Part shown: one piece after another, positions 33,527 through 45,885 of the stretch
Position numbering within the stretch: the stretch's first letter is position 1
Layout: every line of letters starts with the position of its first letter
Source of the DNA: Hawksworthiomyces lignivorus
Lineage: Eukaryota > Ascomycota > Sordariomycetes > Ophiostomatales > Ophiostomataceae
Length of the DNA: 64,000 bases
Assembly: GCA_002917075.1 (NCBI GenBank)
Contig: NTMA01000029.1
Location: forward strand, 312,810 to 376,809
Direction: 5' to 3'
Translations under genes and position numbers: made by a program
Notes under the pieces: generated by a model
What the model was told of the DNA's origin: nothing
Databases searched by the model: none
Seen by the model: the letters and a program-made list of their open reading frames with translations, nothing else

Positions 33527-34504
33527 TCAACTGCTCTTTCTGGCGTCTGCCAGCACACTGGAATCAATCAGCGTCGCGAGGACATCTCGGGTCATTGCTG
33601 TCCGCCGGTCCGTCCGCGCCACCCATGCGTCTTCGGCTACTAGTACGTCAAGCATCCGGTCCGTGTGCAGGTCGCCCGTCCACGTGTGTACGGGCCAGAC
33701 GGCCTTGACGAGCGAAGTGTTGCCGGCTAGCCCGGATACGGACTGAGCTACTAGCGAGTAGATGGCATCAGTGGGGCTGGCGAACTGCTTTTCAGCCTTG
33801 TCGAGCTCGCGCAGAAAGTTGACGATGGCCTTGCGCTTTTCCGGGTCGGCCAGCTTGTCGGAGGTGCTGTGCAGGTTGAAGATCTCGCTGTAGATGGAGC
33901 CGTTCTGGAAGACGGTGTAGGCGTCGGGCGAGCCCATGGCGTCGATCACCAGTTGCATGGTAGGTTCCCACATGCCTGCGGCGTCGATGGTGCCGTGGGC
34001 CAGCATGTAGGGCAGCGTGCCGGCACCGCACGGCGCATTCATGCAAATGCCGCCGTTCACGACCGTGTAGTCGCCCGGAGACAGCCCGGCACCATCCTTG
34101 AGCAGGCGCTCGACAAAATACGCGGCCGACGTACCGGGCACGGTGCCAATCCGCTTGCCTTTGAGGTCAGCGAGTGTCTTTGCGGATTTGGAGCTGGCCA
34201 CCAGGCGATAGGCGACCTCGGCTACCGTGTAAATGACGCGTAGGTTTTTGTGGGTGGCAAACTGGCGGAGGGCCTGGGTCTCGGCGTTGGAGGCAAGGTC
34301 GACAGTAGTGTCGGTGACAATGTTCGCGACGCCGCCGTTGGTGATGGTGGCAATGGCCCCCGACCCCGAACCAGACGATGAAGCCTGCCGGATGGCCAGG
34401 AGCTCTGGTGTATATTCAATCACAGACAAGGCGCTGGCAATTTTAAGGCTCGCCGAGACCGACGCAACGGCGCCGGCCAAGGCAAAGAGAACGGGAGCAT
34501 GCAT
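33527..34504 (-). CDS. Secreted NMT1/SsuA-like solute-binding protein
   Basis: A single-exon 325-aa protein with a clear signal peptide (residues 1 to about 18, cleavage near SAS). The mature part resembles periplasmic binding proteins of the NMT1/SsuA/TauA type. It has ALSVIEYTPELLAIRQ, GAIATITNGGVANIVTDT, LKGKRIGTVPGTSAAYFVERLL and a GTIDAAGMWEPTMQLV block typical of ligand-binding clefts. In bacteria such proteins deliver sulfonates, nitrate or thiamine precursors to ABC importers. Fungi lack that importer type, and fungal THI5 relatives instead make the thiamine pyrimidine. A secreted version with no partner could scavenge a ligand or be a transferred gene. Function is unknown. The Gly/Ser insertion near residue 45 is probably a surface loop. 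Confidence 0.78.
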   Translation of the reverse strand: MHAPVLFALAGAVASVSASLKIASALSVIEYTPELLAIRQASSSGSGSGAIATITNGGVANIVTDTTVDLASNAETQALRQFATHKNLRVIYTVAEVAYRLVASSKSAKTLADLKGKRIGTVPGTSAAYFVERLLKDGAGLSPGDYTVVNGGICMNAPCGAGTLPYMLAHGTIDAAGMWEPTMQLVIDAMGSPDAYTVFQNGSIYSEIFNLHSTSDKLADPEKRKAIVNFLRELDKAEKQFASPTDAIYSLVAQSVSGLAGNTSLVKAVWPVHTWTGDLHTDRMLDVLVAEDAWVARTDRRTAMTRDVLATLIDSSVLADARKSS

Positions 34505-35456
34505 TGATGGGTGAGTGAAGGTCGTCTCAACTCTGACAACGACTAAGCGTCTCTAAAATCGACACAAATCTTTTGACGTCGAAACAGCTCTACACAACAT
34601 AATTTGCCCAAGACCTAAAGAAAAGGTATATAATATCCCATTTTTGTCTGTCTCCTCGTCCCCCTCATTCTCTCAACTATGGCATCTTTTGACATTACCA
34701 AAGCAAAATAAACCGGTTGTGGTATTTCATTCGGTGACAAGCTTAAAATAGATTGAAAAGCACATCCCCAGAAGCCTTCATTGCCTCTGCAATATATAGT
34801 TTGTTATTTAATGGAAATTGTTATTAAAGAGAAAAAAAATGCTGCACAATCTGATTTGCCGGTTCCGATGCTTCGCATTTGCTTGCCCTCCTATTTTTTT
34901 TTCCATCCCGGCTGATGCCATTTCGAACAAACAACGGAACAAGGCCTCCATTTTAAGCTTTCACACATACTGCATTTTGTTTCATCCGGGACTCTTCACT
35001 GGCCAACTACATGTCACATATGTTGCATATGTCAAGAACAGCCAAACAGCAGGATTTGCCGTGCTGTGTGTGGATCTCGGCTTACTATGTACCCCAGACC
35101 TCGCGTAAAAGAAGCATATTTCAAATGTTTCTAATTTTTAAGCACTGTTCAAAATTGAGTAGTGTACATATGTGTATATATATATATATATGACAATATC
35201 GTTGAAAGTAATGACAGGAGATGAATCGCTCGCTCTAATGAGGGCTTTCTCTTTCACCGCCCTGATTAATTATGCACGCATTCCGAAGATGCACAAGAAC
35301 TTATGCCCTGTAAACCCAGTAGTGCCACCATGCAATTCCAACTGTTCGTTTCCCATGATAATCGTAACAATCTGATTCAACCCAAACCGCTTTCACCAAG
35401 TTCAATTCTTACCGCCCCATCGTTTTGGAGACCTAAAGGCCAGATGGGCACCCAGT
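34505..35456. other. Intergenic, no gene seen
   Basis: A 0.95 kb AT-rich gap holding the promoter of the solute-binding protein gene and the 3' flank of the calpain gene. A short TA dinucleotide run lies at 35175-35191. Confidence 0.4.
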
Positions 35457-38400
35457 TTAACCCCAGAGGAGGGTGTTGTCCACAGCAATTTCCTTACTTC
35501 TGGTAGGCTCTTGAGCCTTCTCTGATGGCTCCGTCTTGCTGGGGATCGGCACTGAGGCCTCTCCGAATTCCTCGCCATTCTTCTGGACGATGGTTGAATA
35601 CTGCGCAAGGCCATCACTAGGCAATTTCTCTTTTTCGTCCGTCTTGTCGGTTTCTTCCTTATCGTTCTTGGCTGTGTCGCCTTCTTTCATATCTTTAGAA
35701 TCTTCGCCAGCTGCTGCCTCCTCATGCTTCTTGCCACCCCGTTCCTCGGTTTTGCCAGTCCTTTCCTCGTTGCCCCTTTGGACTTTTCCTTCTTCTAATG
35801 GACCCTCTTTCAACTCCTTTTCTTCCTCTTTTGGCTTACCTTCTTTTGCGTTTTCCTCTTGCTTTGCCTCAGTGTTTCCTTCTGTGGCTGCCTCTGCTTT
35901 TTCTTCGACCTTCTTCTCTTCCGCACCTTGTTCTTTCTTTTCGTCTTCAACACCATTCTTCGGGCCTTTTTCTGCGTTTTCGATTGTCTCTTCTTTCTCG
36001 GTCTTTTCTGATTTCTCCTCTTTGTCACCACTGGTTTCCTTCTTGAGACGTTGTCCACCGGCATTAGCTTGTGCGTTGTCGAGATCTTGCTCGCCCTTTT
36101 CGCCCATACCGCCTTCAGATAGACTGGCCCCTTCCATTACCACTCGTAGCTCAAGATTTTCATCCTTAGAGTAGACGCGGATACCCACAACACAAATAGC
36201 ATTCCATGGTGCTGGGTCCTTTTCATCCTCGCTGTCGTCGTCATCCTTGGCAGCTGTCGTAGTAGTAGTTGTGCTGGATTGGCGAGTAGCTTTAGTAGAG
36301 AAGTCATCACTAGAATACCACTCCTCCCAGTCTTCAATAGGGCTGTCTGATGAATCGTCCTCCACAGCTGGTGTCGATGACTTCTTGGAGTCTTTGCGCG
36401 ACGAAGATTTGTCGTGACTGTGGCCGTCTTTTGACTCTTTGGACTCCTTGGCTTGTTGCTCGCATTTTTCACACTTCTCAACTTTTTCATCTTTCTCGCT
36501 CTTTTCTTTACCATCTTTCGCATCTTCCTTGGTTTCTTTGCTCTCGGATTCTTTGCCATTCTTCTCATCACTCTCTGATTTTGGCGATACATCAGCATTA
36601 TCTTTATTTGCTGCCTTCTCGCCGGATTTGGACGAAGAATCTTCTGGCATGTCAACATCTTTTGGCTCCGGTGTCACAGGAGGCGGCGCACCAGAGATTT
36701 CAGAGACTGGCGGAATGTTTACCATATCAGTAGGCGCAGCACCAAGAGCCGGCTGATTAATTTCACTCTTGGGCGTATCAAAAGGTGTGGGCTGAGGAGA
36801 ACTTGCTCCAGAAGTCGACGCAGAGACATCTTCGGCCTCGGGGATACCTTGGACAGGAGCAGCAGTTGAGGAATCAAGTGCGCTGCCTGTCTCTGTTGCC
36901 GCTTCTGCGGTGGTTTGCATTTCGATTTGAACACTCTTGTCGTCAAATTTCTTGCTGGCATCTTGCGGTTCGGTTTGAACTTCCTTGTCCTTGGGCTTGA
37001 GGTCTTCATTCTTCTTGCGTTCTTCGGCTTCCTCAGCTTCCTTCTTTTTGCGCTTTTCAGCTTCTTCAGCTTCTTTCTTCTTGTGCTCTTCGGCCTCTTT
37101 GGCCTCTTTCACTTTGCGCTCCTCCTCTTTAGCTGCATTGCGCTGCTTCATCTTTTCGTCGTTTTTGGTCTGCTGCCGCTTTTGGATGTCCTTTAGCAGG
37201 TGCCGCTTCTCCCAAGCTCTGCGGCGCTCCTTTTTGCGCTCATCGGATGCTTTAAACTGGTCCGATTTCTTGCGCAGCTTGGCTAGCTCTTCTAGGTGTG
37301 CAGCGGCTTTGCTGTGAGCCAGGTCGTAAGCCTGGCCGACTTGAGCGAGCTTTTCGTTTTCGACACGTTTCTTCAGCTCTCGTTTCACAACGTCCTCGAC
37401 AGACTGAGCTTTGGAGTCGCGCTCGGCAACAACAGAAAGAAAGACGGAGTAGTTCCCAGGTTCCATGCTGGGAAGCTCAACGCTGACGGACCGGTCCATC
37501 AGATAATTGCCGTGGGAGCGGACAATATAATCTTCAGCATCGGGCCGGTCTTGTTCATGGAGACGGAAGTGCAGCCGGAACAAGTACTGGCCAACTAAGC
37601 CCTGGAAGTACCTCGAGTCAAGCTGTGAAAGAACGAGCACCAAAGGCGATTCCTTGGTCAGCTTGAACTGGAATTTCTCGTTAAATGATGTCTTCCACGG
37701 AACATCTACGCCAATCCAGCGCTGGCAACACCGCCAGTCAGGTTCGCGGAAAAGGCGAGTCCGGTCGATGTGTTGGTACTTGATCATAAAGTCTTCGTAG
37801 GATATCCAGAACGTCGAATCGTTGCCAAAGGTGTGGCCTAGTTCTTCTTTGACCTCCGTTGTCCACTCCTTAGACCCGTCCGACCAAGCCCCTTCCCAAG
37901 TGCCAGCCTTTACTTTACCCCATGGATTTCTAAAAGAGGTGAGTTAGCAGCTGAGTCCAAATATGCCACCGGGGCTGTACCAAATTAACACACCGAAGCT
38001 TTATAAGACGAGTGCCATTTTTCAGGGTTCTTGCTTCCACGATGTTGTAGGCATGCCCTTCTGTGATGCCATCACGATCGCCATAACCACCATCAAGTAG
38101 GCCGGTGGTGCAGCCGAAGAGGAACTCGTCGTTGACACGGCTCAGCTCATTGTCCCAAAAGCTGTCCGTATCGAAGATATCAGACATAAGCAACTCGGTA
38201 GTGACGCCGCCAGTCAGGTCCTCAAGCCCTTCGCCAATCCAACCACCTGTAAGGCTGTCGTAATCACCGTGTGCTTTGGCATATGCTTTTTCCATTAATG
38301 GAAGCCAAGTTTCATTCTGGTCCTTGTTCTGCGCGAAGAAGAGAGCTTTTGAACCGGTCTGGTACGTCTTGCGATAGACACGCTCAATATCGTCCTGATC

Positions 38401-39419
38401 AATCTGCTGTAGCAGATCACGCTGGAAGCTAGGAGAGTCCCAAGATGGCGATGTTAAGTAGAGCTTGTCGTCGATAATGGAGTAGATCCACTCGCCATCT
38501 GTCGCATTGTTAGTCTGTGCGGGTGGAACCATGGAGGAGGACAGTCCACATACCCCGATAGAAGACGAATCCATAAATGCCAATTTCTAAGGAGATCATT
38601 AATATAACAAGGAACAATAATGCACTACGTATTGATAAACATAACCGTCGGGAGCCATACTTGTATCGTATGCAACACATGCTCGCTGCAAACCACCTGG
38701 AACGTTTGCCAGGCCACTAACACAAGAAATGAACCAACAGTCACCGAGGCCGCCTTGTTTCACGTCGCTGCCGCTGGTCGTCTTTAAGAACGTGGGTTTC
38801 TCGAAGATCTCGTGGACCCGCTTGACTGCTTTTGGTACAGAAGCACTGAGGCTGATCATGTTCTTGAGGCTTACGTCGAAGGTAGTGTCGCCGAGGCTGT
38901 TGAGGCAATTGCCCTTAGCCATCTTAAGGTCCCAGTCCTGAGAAAAAAAGCAAGAAAAAGGTCAGTCCGTGTTCTACCAACGCAACCCAGCAAAGCTAGG
39001 AGAGGAGTGCTCTTGGGTTGATCACATACAATATCCCAGCCCGGGTCTCGATAGCGCATGTTGACACGCTTGCATTCTTTAATGATTTTTTCAACCTTTC
39101 GCCGGCAGTCCTCGGCAGCACGCTCATAGCCCAAGCTGAGCAATTCGTTGGCACGGTCTGAGAGCGGCGACGGAGCTACTGGTGCAAAGGGAAGGACTGT
39201 CATAGCTTTGCTAAACCTCTTTTGCGAAAAGCGCTCCCATATCTTGTCTATGGACTCCTGCGGCGGGAGCCTCTTCTTCTTCTTTTTCTTTTCTGTAGAA
39301 GAGCTGGCTGGCGCGGGCGAGCCGCGGGCGACCCACCGCCGGCGAGCATTCTCAACTTCATCATCAGGCTCGGAATCAGACGAGTCCTCTTGGATCTTAC
39401 GGCGGTTGCGGGAATGCAT
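35457..39419 (-). CDS. Calpain-family cysteine protease with long charged C-terminal tail
   Basis: Five exons (39419-39030, 38937-38661, 38586-38554, 38498-37994, 37929-35457) give 1225 aa. An acidic/basic N-terminus precedes a CysPc domain at about residues 135-450. The catalytic triad is complete: Cys197 in GGLGDCWFIS, His382 in EGHAYNI, Asn403 in RNPWG. A 33-nt micro-exon encodes the IYGFVFYR strand; intron 4 splits the codon of Arg402 just before the catalytic Asn. A beta-sandwich-like segment follows (to about residue 560), then more than 600 residues of Lys/Glu-rich, probably coiled and disordered sequence with EAEERKKKEAEE-type repeats. Calpains make limited, calcium-influenced cuts in regulatory proteins. 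The tail may tether the enzyme. Confidence 0.9.
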
Positions 39420-39638
39420 GTTAGAAGTGTGGAGAAGGAAACCAGCGGAGAAGCAACGCCCGGATATAGAAGTAAAAGACGCTAGGCAACAAGTATAAAG
39501 CTTCCACTAGACTCAAATATGAAAAACCCCAGGAGCCAAATCAAATAAAGAAAATGAGAGAAAAAAAGAGAGAGAAAAGAAGAAGAGGAAAACAGATAGA
39601 TATTGTAACAGCTACTCGTCTAGGCAAGAGGTCAGAGC

Positions 39639-39680
39639 AGGTAGGCAGACAGGCAGGAAGGCAGACAAGCAGGCAGGCAC
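39639..39680. repeat. Imperfect GGCA/AGGC simple repeat
   Basis: Several near copies of aggcagacaggcagga-type sequence occur in tandem about 220 bp upstream of the calpain start codon. Imperfect microsatellite in non-coding DNA. Confidence 0.75.
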
Positions 39681-40743
39681 AAGGCTTTAAAGGAGGACCC
39701 CTGCAACGATGGAGAAGCACTCCGAACGTTGCGGAGGCAAGCCTAGGCCGGTCTCGCCGCCTGACAAGCCTAGGGCTAAGCTAGTTGACACTCTGACACT
39801 CTACAAGACGGAAGGGTCCAGCGTTCAGGCGCGAGTGGAGTTAGGCGCCGCTAGTGGTCACCTATTAGAGTGGGCAGTGTGGGCTTGGCGGGTACGGAGT
39901 ACAGTACCGTATGTATTTAATTTTCCCTCTTAAGAACCGTTTGCAGGTGGAGGGGGCGGATAAGCTATCAAGTGATTGCAGTAGCTAAATTTGCGCGGGA
40001 CACGAATACTGACAGGCGTATGGAGTATCACAACGCGTATTCATTTGTGGCGGAGTCTGAATTGACACTGTGATATGGTCGACAGTGGGACGCTCTAGTG
40101 GTAGCGGATTGGCTCTCGTATATCTCATGAAAATAATAAAGATACATCTAAACTTGGCGCCTGTGGAAACCTGCTATTTACAAAGCGAGGAAGAACTGTA
40201 AAGATTGAGGCTCAAATATAAAACGGTACAGGGACCTTGAGGCCAACTTGGAGATGCTGGGGAGGAGAGAGACAGAAGCAGAGAAGGAGCAAGGTACCAG
40301 CTGCATTGTTGCGCTCAGATGCAAAATGGGCGGGAGAGAAGAAGATCGACAAACGAGGGAAAAGAACAAGAGACTAGAACGGGGCTGTAATATGCATGCA
40401 GAGGAGATGAATCCAAGTGGCTCACCGCACTATGAAGAGACCAGCTCCGTCTCTTCTAGTATCAGTTCTTTCCAAAAAGAAACAGACGGCCGACGATCCA
40501 TCTAGACAAACTATTGAAAGAAAAGAGCTTGAGAGTGACAAGGACTTTAAACTGTGGCTGAAAGACAAAGATCGAGGCATCAAGAGAAACTAACCAAGTC
40601 GAATAAATGAGGCGACCAGACATATACGAACAAGGCATCTTGCGTCTGGTTGCTGCGGAAGTCGTGGCGCACTGCGGTGGTTGGGAGCAACGACATCCGA
40701 TACGATTCCGCATAACAGACCCTGTGGGTGGGGAGCAGAGGGT

Positions 40744-40763
40744 GCGCGCGTGTGTGTGTGTGT
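40744..40763. repeat. (GC)n(GT)n microsatellite
   Basis: A short alternating purine-pyrimidine run, gcgcgcg followed by seven GT units, in non-coding DNA. Confidence 0.85.
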
Positions 40764-43700
40764 ACCTTTCGCTCCCCGTGTCGTGGTACAGTCCGCGTGG
40801 GTTTTTGTGGACTGGGTGTCTAAATTGTGACCGAACTTCGCGATCTGGTCGTGATATGGTAATTGAATGCATATCTACTGGTTCATGGAGGTACTTTCGC
40901 ATGGGGGTGCCAGCTGGCGCCTTGTACATCGCGTACATGCCACCAAAGCACTCTATGCAAGCGCCAAAATAATTGAAGTCTTGAAGCGGAAGAATGAGGC
41001 GGAGAGCAATACAACCAAGAACGGCCACCTTGATGGAGAGGCGGGGGGCAAGTGGTGGAGCCGGAACCATGTGGGCGAGAGCTCCGCTCAACTAGCAGTT
41101 AAGATGTACTCCGTACGGAATACGCATATCACACGATGTTAAAAACTCATACTCTGTAGCGCAAGTGAACCTGGCTGCATCGTATGTAGGGATTCTGTAT
41201 TCAAACTATCCCCCGAGAAATCAAGAAAGTCGCTTACAAGGCTTGACCGCTGCAGGACTGCGATAAGAGCGACTGCATTTGTCCCTTGTGTTGAGCTGCA
41301 TGCAGGCGCCATCTGCAGCTGATTTGACCAGCTGACCAATGCCTCATCCATTTCTTGATTCCGCCTTTTGGCTATGTTTCTTGTTTTTATTTCTCGTCTT
41401 CGCTTCGTGTTTCTCGTTTCGCACCCTCTGCCTTATTTCTCCGAGACTTTTGTAATTGTAATAGCAAAATTAAACATTCTTTACGGGATATGCCTCGACC
41501 AAGAGTCCCAAGGGAACACAGTACACCCGAGAGGGATGGAAAAGCTACACAGAACAAAAGAAGCAACAGATGGTTACAATCGACGGATGTGCAGAGGCGG
41601 CGGCACTTTCGGCAAGACTGCAAGAAGACAGGTGCACAGTGAGAGAGAAAAGGACAAGATGGCCAGAGAAACCCCGATTTCCAAAGGTAGGGTTAAGTTG
41701 CAGGAATGCTAGTGAGGCAATGCAATAACATCACAGGCTTCAGAACCCAGCACAACCATTCTAGATCACCGACTCATCCTATCCCCCGTCCTGTAGCCGA
41801 CACGAAGAGATTCTAGCCCTGTCGATCTCCTCCCTACGAGTCCAGAGGCAAAAGGGGAGGCAAAAAACTGACAAGGGCTAAAAGGAAATAATAGGACTTG
41901 CGCTAGAAAAATCTCAGAGCTTTGAGGCTACAAACTAATAGAAAAAGAGGGAAAAATAAAGAGCATGAGCGGTGCACCATGCGTTCAATTTCAGCATCCA
42001 ATCACAGCAACTGAGTCTTTCATGGTCGTGTGCTTTTTTGCCCGGCGCTAACGAAGAAGATGGTGGCCAACCCAGACCGCCAGAAAAGCCAACGGTAGGG
42101 AGTCGCACCGAATCAGAGGAGGCCATAGACGAGGATCGGAAGACATACGATACGAAATACAGCCCTACAGCATGCTCAAATACTCGTACTTGCTAGATCA
42201 AAGCCTTGCAGCGGCCGCCACCAGGAACCATTTTCTGACAAAGCTTTAGAAACAATTTACCAGATCGTCTTTAAATCGCACTTTCGGCTACCAATTTTCA
42301 GAGACCAACTGCAATTGTGCCTCGGAGGCGTTGTGAGTGATCCTGCTGCACACAAGCGCCTAGAGGCCTCAACGACGGCCTCCAGCGTAAGAGAGCCGTC
42401 GTAAGAATGACGAGGCTGAGAAGCACAATAGAGTGATCAGGTAATGCTGACAGTGTGCGGCTGATGGTGTTTAGTTGTATTTATTTAGCCAATCCTAACT
42501 ATTTACGCCTCTGCTGAATGGAAACCCCTGGGGCCAAACCCGCCGCGTGATGAAGCAGCCAACTTTTTTGAAGGCCGATCTTCTTCAATGCCGGCCGTGT
42601 AGCCACTTCGTAATATGGGGCTCTTCTAGGCTTCTCTTGCCCTGATTCTAAAAGTGAGAACTAATGGATACAGAGGCATGGCTAGTTGCCGCATTCCGAA
42701 CGACGCCACTCCAACTGCTGCCTGTGACGCAAGCTGTAAGATAGCCTATCTCAAAGGTATGGCTAAAAAATATGACGCCTCGTTCTTCGGCAGCGTGCTG
42801 CCTGGTAAATATGGAGACATTCGTGTCATCTGTCCAAGTTGTACTGCAGTCGATACGAGACAAGCCAAAGCAAGCAACTGGTTGGCTAATCTAACATGCC
42901 AATTGCATCGTCTAATTTGCCCACCCGCCCGGTGAGCCTCACAATGCCACGAGGCTGTCCTCCATGTTGTCGAAGCTGGCGTCGAACTAATTTTGTGCCT
43001 ACATTTCAGCAGTTAATTGGTCAAGCCTGACCGAGGGCATCTTCTCGTTTAGAATTTGACCTGCTTTCTTCATCTGCCGGTTTGCTTACTTATGTTACAT
43101 TGTGCCATCTTGTCTTGCATCTCCTTGACGTTACCCGTTAATGCGTCATAGCAACCCTTCCTCCGACCTCTTCTGACTGCCAGCCGGCTTTCTGCGCAGG
43201 GCCGATATCTACTGTATATGGATTGTTAGATTCCGTTTCAGTTTTTTAGCATTCAGCAGCGTGTTCGATGCTCCCACTCATATGTACTATCCATAAACTT
43301 TACATAAAATGTGTGTCGTGTGTGTAGAAGAAGGAAGCACGAAGCTGAAAACGAGAGGCAGGGTAAAACCCTCCGAACTTCCTTTTGCTCAGAAATGGAA
43401 GTCCTGCTGAATGGCAACGGACTGCCGTACGCTGCATCTTCCGATGCGGCCTTTTCGACGCCGCGAGACGCCATTCTTTGCATTCGCTTCCTGCACTGCT
43501 GGAAGGGCGACAATTTGATACGCGGAAACTAGTCTCTTCTGCTCGGTTTATCCCTACATAGAATTAGTAAGTGGATATCAAGTTGGAAAATGTTGCACTG
43601 CATGCTCTGCAGTTCACAACGTTAGGATTCTCCGGTTGGACAGCAACTACGGCAGCCGGGCGGGGAAGCCAGGTAAAACATACGCGGGATGCCGCCACGG

Positions 43701-44014
43701 ACCTCCGAACCATGGTATATGAATCCACTAGGATTGGGTTGAAATCCACCACTGCCAGTCTGTGTAGCTGTAGATTGAATGTAAATTAAAATCATACCGC
43801 AACTGTCTGTGCTTCTCTATTTGAGATTTATTTCTATGATTTGAAGAGCGGGAGGAGAGCCCGAAATCGAATCATCACAAGCACAGAGAAGTCGGTGCAT
43901 TGTCTTTATCAACCTTAAATTCTATGCCCATTGCCAGAATTTATTTTTCCATTTGGTTTTAGTCTCTCTTCTTCAAAATTCTCCTCATTAATTAATCAAA
44001 ACACCTCTGAAATC

Positions 44015-45721
44015 ATGCGTCTACACACGCTGCATGAGTTAGACCGCACCGAGGGCACCGTAAAGCTGCGGCAGACGCTGGCGGCCTCTGCCGCCGGCTC
44101 TGGCCTCGTTCTTGTTCCTCGGCCGTCACCGAACGACCCCAATGATCCGCTGCGCTGGCCGCTGTGGAAAAAACATGTGGCTTTCGGCTCCGTCTGCGCA
44201 TTCACCTTCCTGACAAATTATGCCATTGGTGGGCTGGCCCCGGCATTCTATACTCTTTCTCTCGAGTTCGATAAGACTGCCAACGAGACGAGTGCACTTC
44301 TGATCTGGCCTATTCTCGTCTTGGGTGTCTTCAATTTCGTCTGGGTTCCGACTGCCAACTATATCGGCAAGCGCCCCGTGTTTGTGGGCGCCTCGGCTCT
44401 GCTTTGCGCCAGCTACATCTGGGGTGCGTGTGCCGGGTCTTTCCGCTCGCTATTGTGGTCCAACATCGTGGCAGCCTTTGCCGGCAGCACCACGGAAGCT
44501 CTGGGCGCAAGCATTGTCAACGATCTCTATTTTTTGCACGAGCGCGGCGCCAAGATGGGCCTGTACATGAACGCCATCGCTGGTGGCAATACGATCGGCC
44601 CGCTCATCTGCGGCTTTATTGTCACGGCTCTCAGCTGGCGCTGGCACAAATGGATCGCGGTCATCCTCACCGGCATCAACTTCTTGGTCGTACTCTTTTT
44701 CGTGCCAGAAACACGCTATATCCGCGATGAGAACCAAAATATCGGAATTTCCGACACGGACACGATCTCGGAAACACTTGCACCAACAGGAGAAAAGGGT
44801 AGGCCGCCAACACAAAAGCCAGACCTGGCAGACGTAGAACGGGCTCCAGCAGTGGCTCCTATGAGTTCATCTATGTCATCGTCATCATCACTTGTCACCA
44901 TTCCAAAGAAGACATGGCTGCAGGAGATCAGCCTGTGGTCCGGTATCACTCCGGGAACCAGTCTCTGGCAGATGTTTGCTCGTCCCCTGCCCATGTTTGC
45001 CTATCCCTGCGTCATCTACGCATTTTTAGGTTATGCAATCTCGCTTGTCATCACAGTGTCTGTAAATATTTTGAATTCTTTTGTTCTTCAGGCTCCACCA
45101 TACAACTGGTCACCAATGATCAATGGACTCATCAACATTCCTGGCTTTCTTGGAAATCTTCTCGGTGGCTATGCTGGCGGCTGGCTTGTCGACGTGTTCT
45201 GCGACTGGCGGCTAAGAAGGCACAATGGTATCTTCGAGCCTGAAAGTCGGCTCTATCTGCTTGTGCTTCCAGTTCTTATCACCGGAGCCGGGTGTGTGCT
45301 GTTCGGCTATGGCGTCCAAGAAACTCTGCACTGGACCAGCCTATTTTTTGGGTATGGCATGGCATCATTCGCCCTGACTGCTGTCCCCACAATCACCATG
45401 GCCTATGTATCAGATTGTCTGCTACCGGTTAACGCAGATGCATTGATGCTTGTGAATGGTAAGCCGCCACCAGTCTTCCCGCTTCAAGAGACCAGGCAGA
45501 ATAAGTGCTGACTTTCGTGGCGATTTCTAGGTTCTAAGAATGTTGTCGCATTTGGATTCTTATATGGCATCGTGCCTTGGGTAACGGAAGTTGGCTATGT
45601 CGACTGCTTTGGAACACAAGCAGGAATTTTTGTCGCCATCATTGTCCTCGGCGCACTGATTCTCATCCCTTTTGGTGCCAAAATTCGTCACAAGCAGGCC
45701 CAGTGGCGTATTATCCTTTAA
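44015..45721 (+). CDS. MFS transporter, DHA1-type
   Basis: Two exons (44015-45458 and 45531-45721) joined in phase 1 by a 72-nt intron give 544 aa. The first in-frame ATG is used. The protein opens with a short hydrophilic tail carrying PNDPNDPLRWPLWKK, typical of fungal DHA1 carriers. Twelve predicted membrane segments are interrupted by a central Ser-rich cytosolic loop of about 90 residues. Recognisable blocks: ANYIGKRPVFVGA, AGSTTEALGASIVNDLYF, ERGAKMGLYMNAIAGGNTIGPLICGF and the PETRYIRDE sequence after segment 6. Family members at the plasma membrane expel drugs or small metabolites by proton exchange. It is convergent with the nickel/cobalt transporter gene. No substrate can be inferred. 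Confidence 0.9.
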
Positions 45722-45885
45722 GCTATATCCTTGCGCCCCTGACGCTACAGATTTCTAAAGAAGCTATGGAATTAGTGTCGTTAGTAGATATTTCGCCGTG
45801 TTTTATCGTGTTGATATCCCAACTAGGTTCGTTAAAAAGTAATGTCTCTTGCAGATTGCATCTTCCTTTACTTTTTTACCCTCTA

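Larger units (their letters stand above)
39420..44014. other. 4.6 kb gene-poor stretch
   Basis: Between divergent genes, no convincing coding region. The part next to the calpain start (39545-39610) is a GA-rich tract, which on the calpain strand is the CT-rich kind seen at fungal promoters. An AGGC-type simple repeat lies at 39639-39680 and a GT run at 40744-40763. A 209-codon minus frame at 40462-41091 has no family resemblance. Confidence 0.5.

Noticed and set aside
35536..36174. A Ser/Phe-rich plus-strand frame opposite the calpain tail
   Set aside because: It is the complement of the Lys/Glu-rich repeat codons and not an independent gene.
40462..41091. A 209-codon minus-strand open frame
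   Set aside because: It overlaps a GT/GC microsatellite, has erratic composition with no family-like motifs, and lies in a gene-poor promoter region.
42654..42935. Small Cys-containing plus-strand frame
   Set aside because: The frame begins without an ATG until 42678, has no signal peptide, and its Cys spacing matches no pattern I know.
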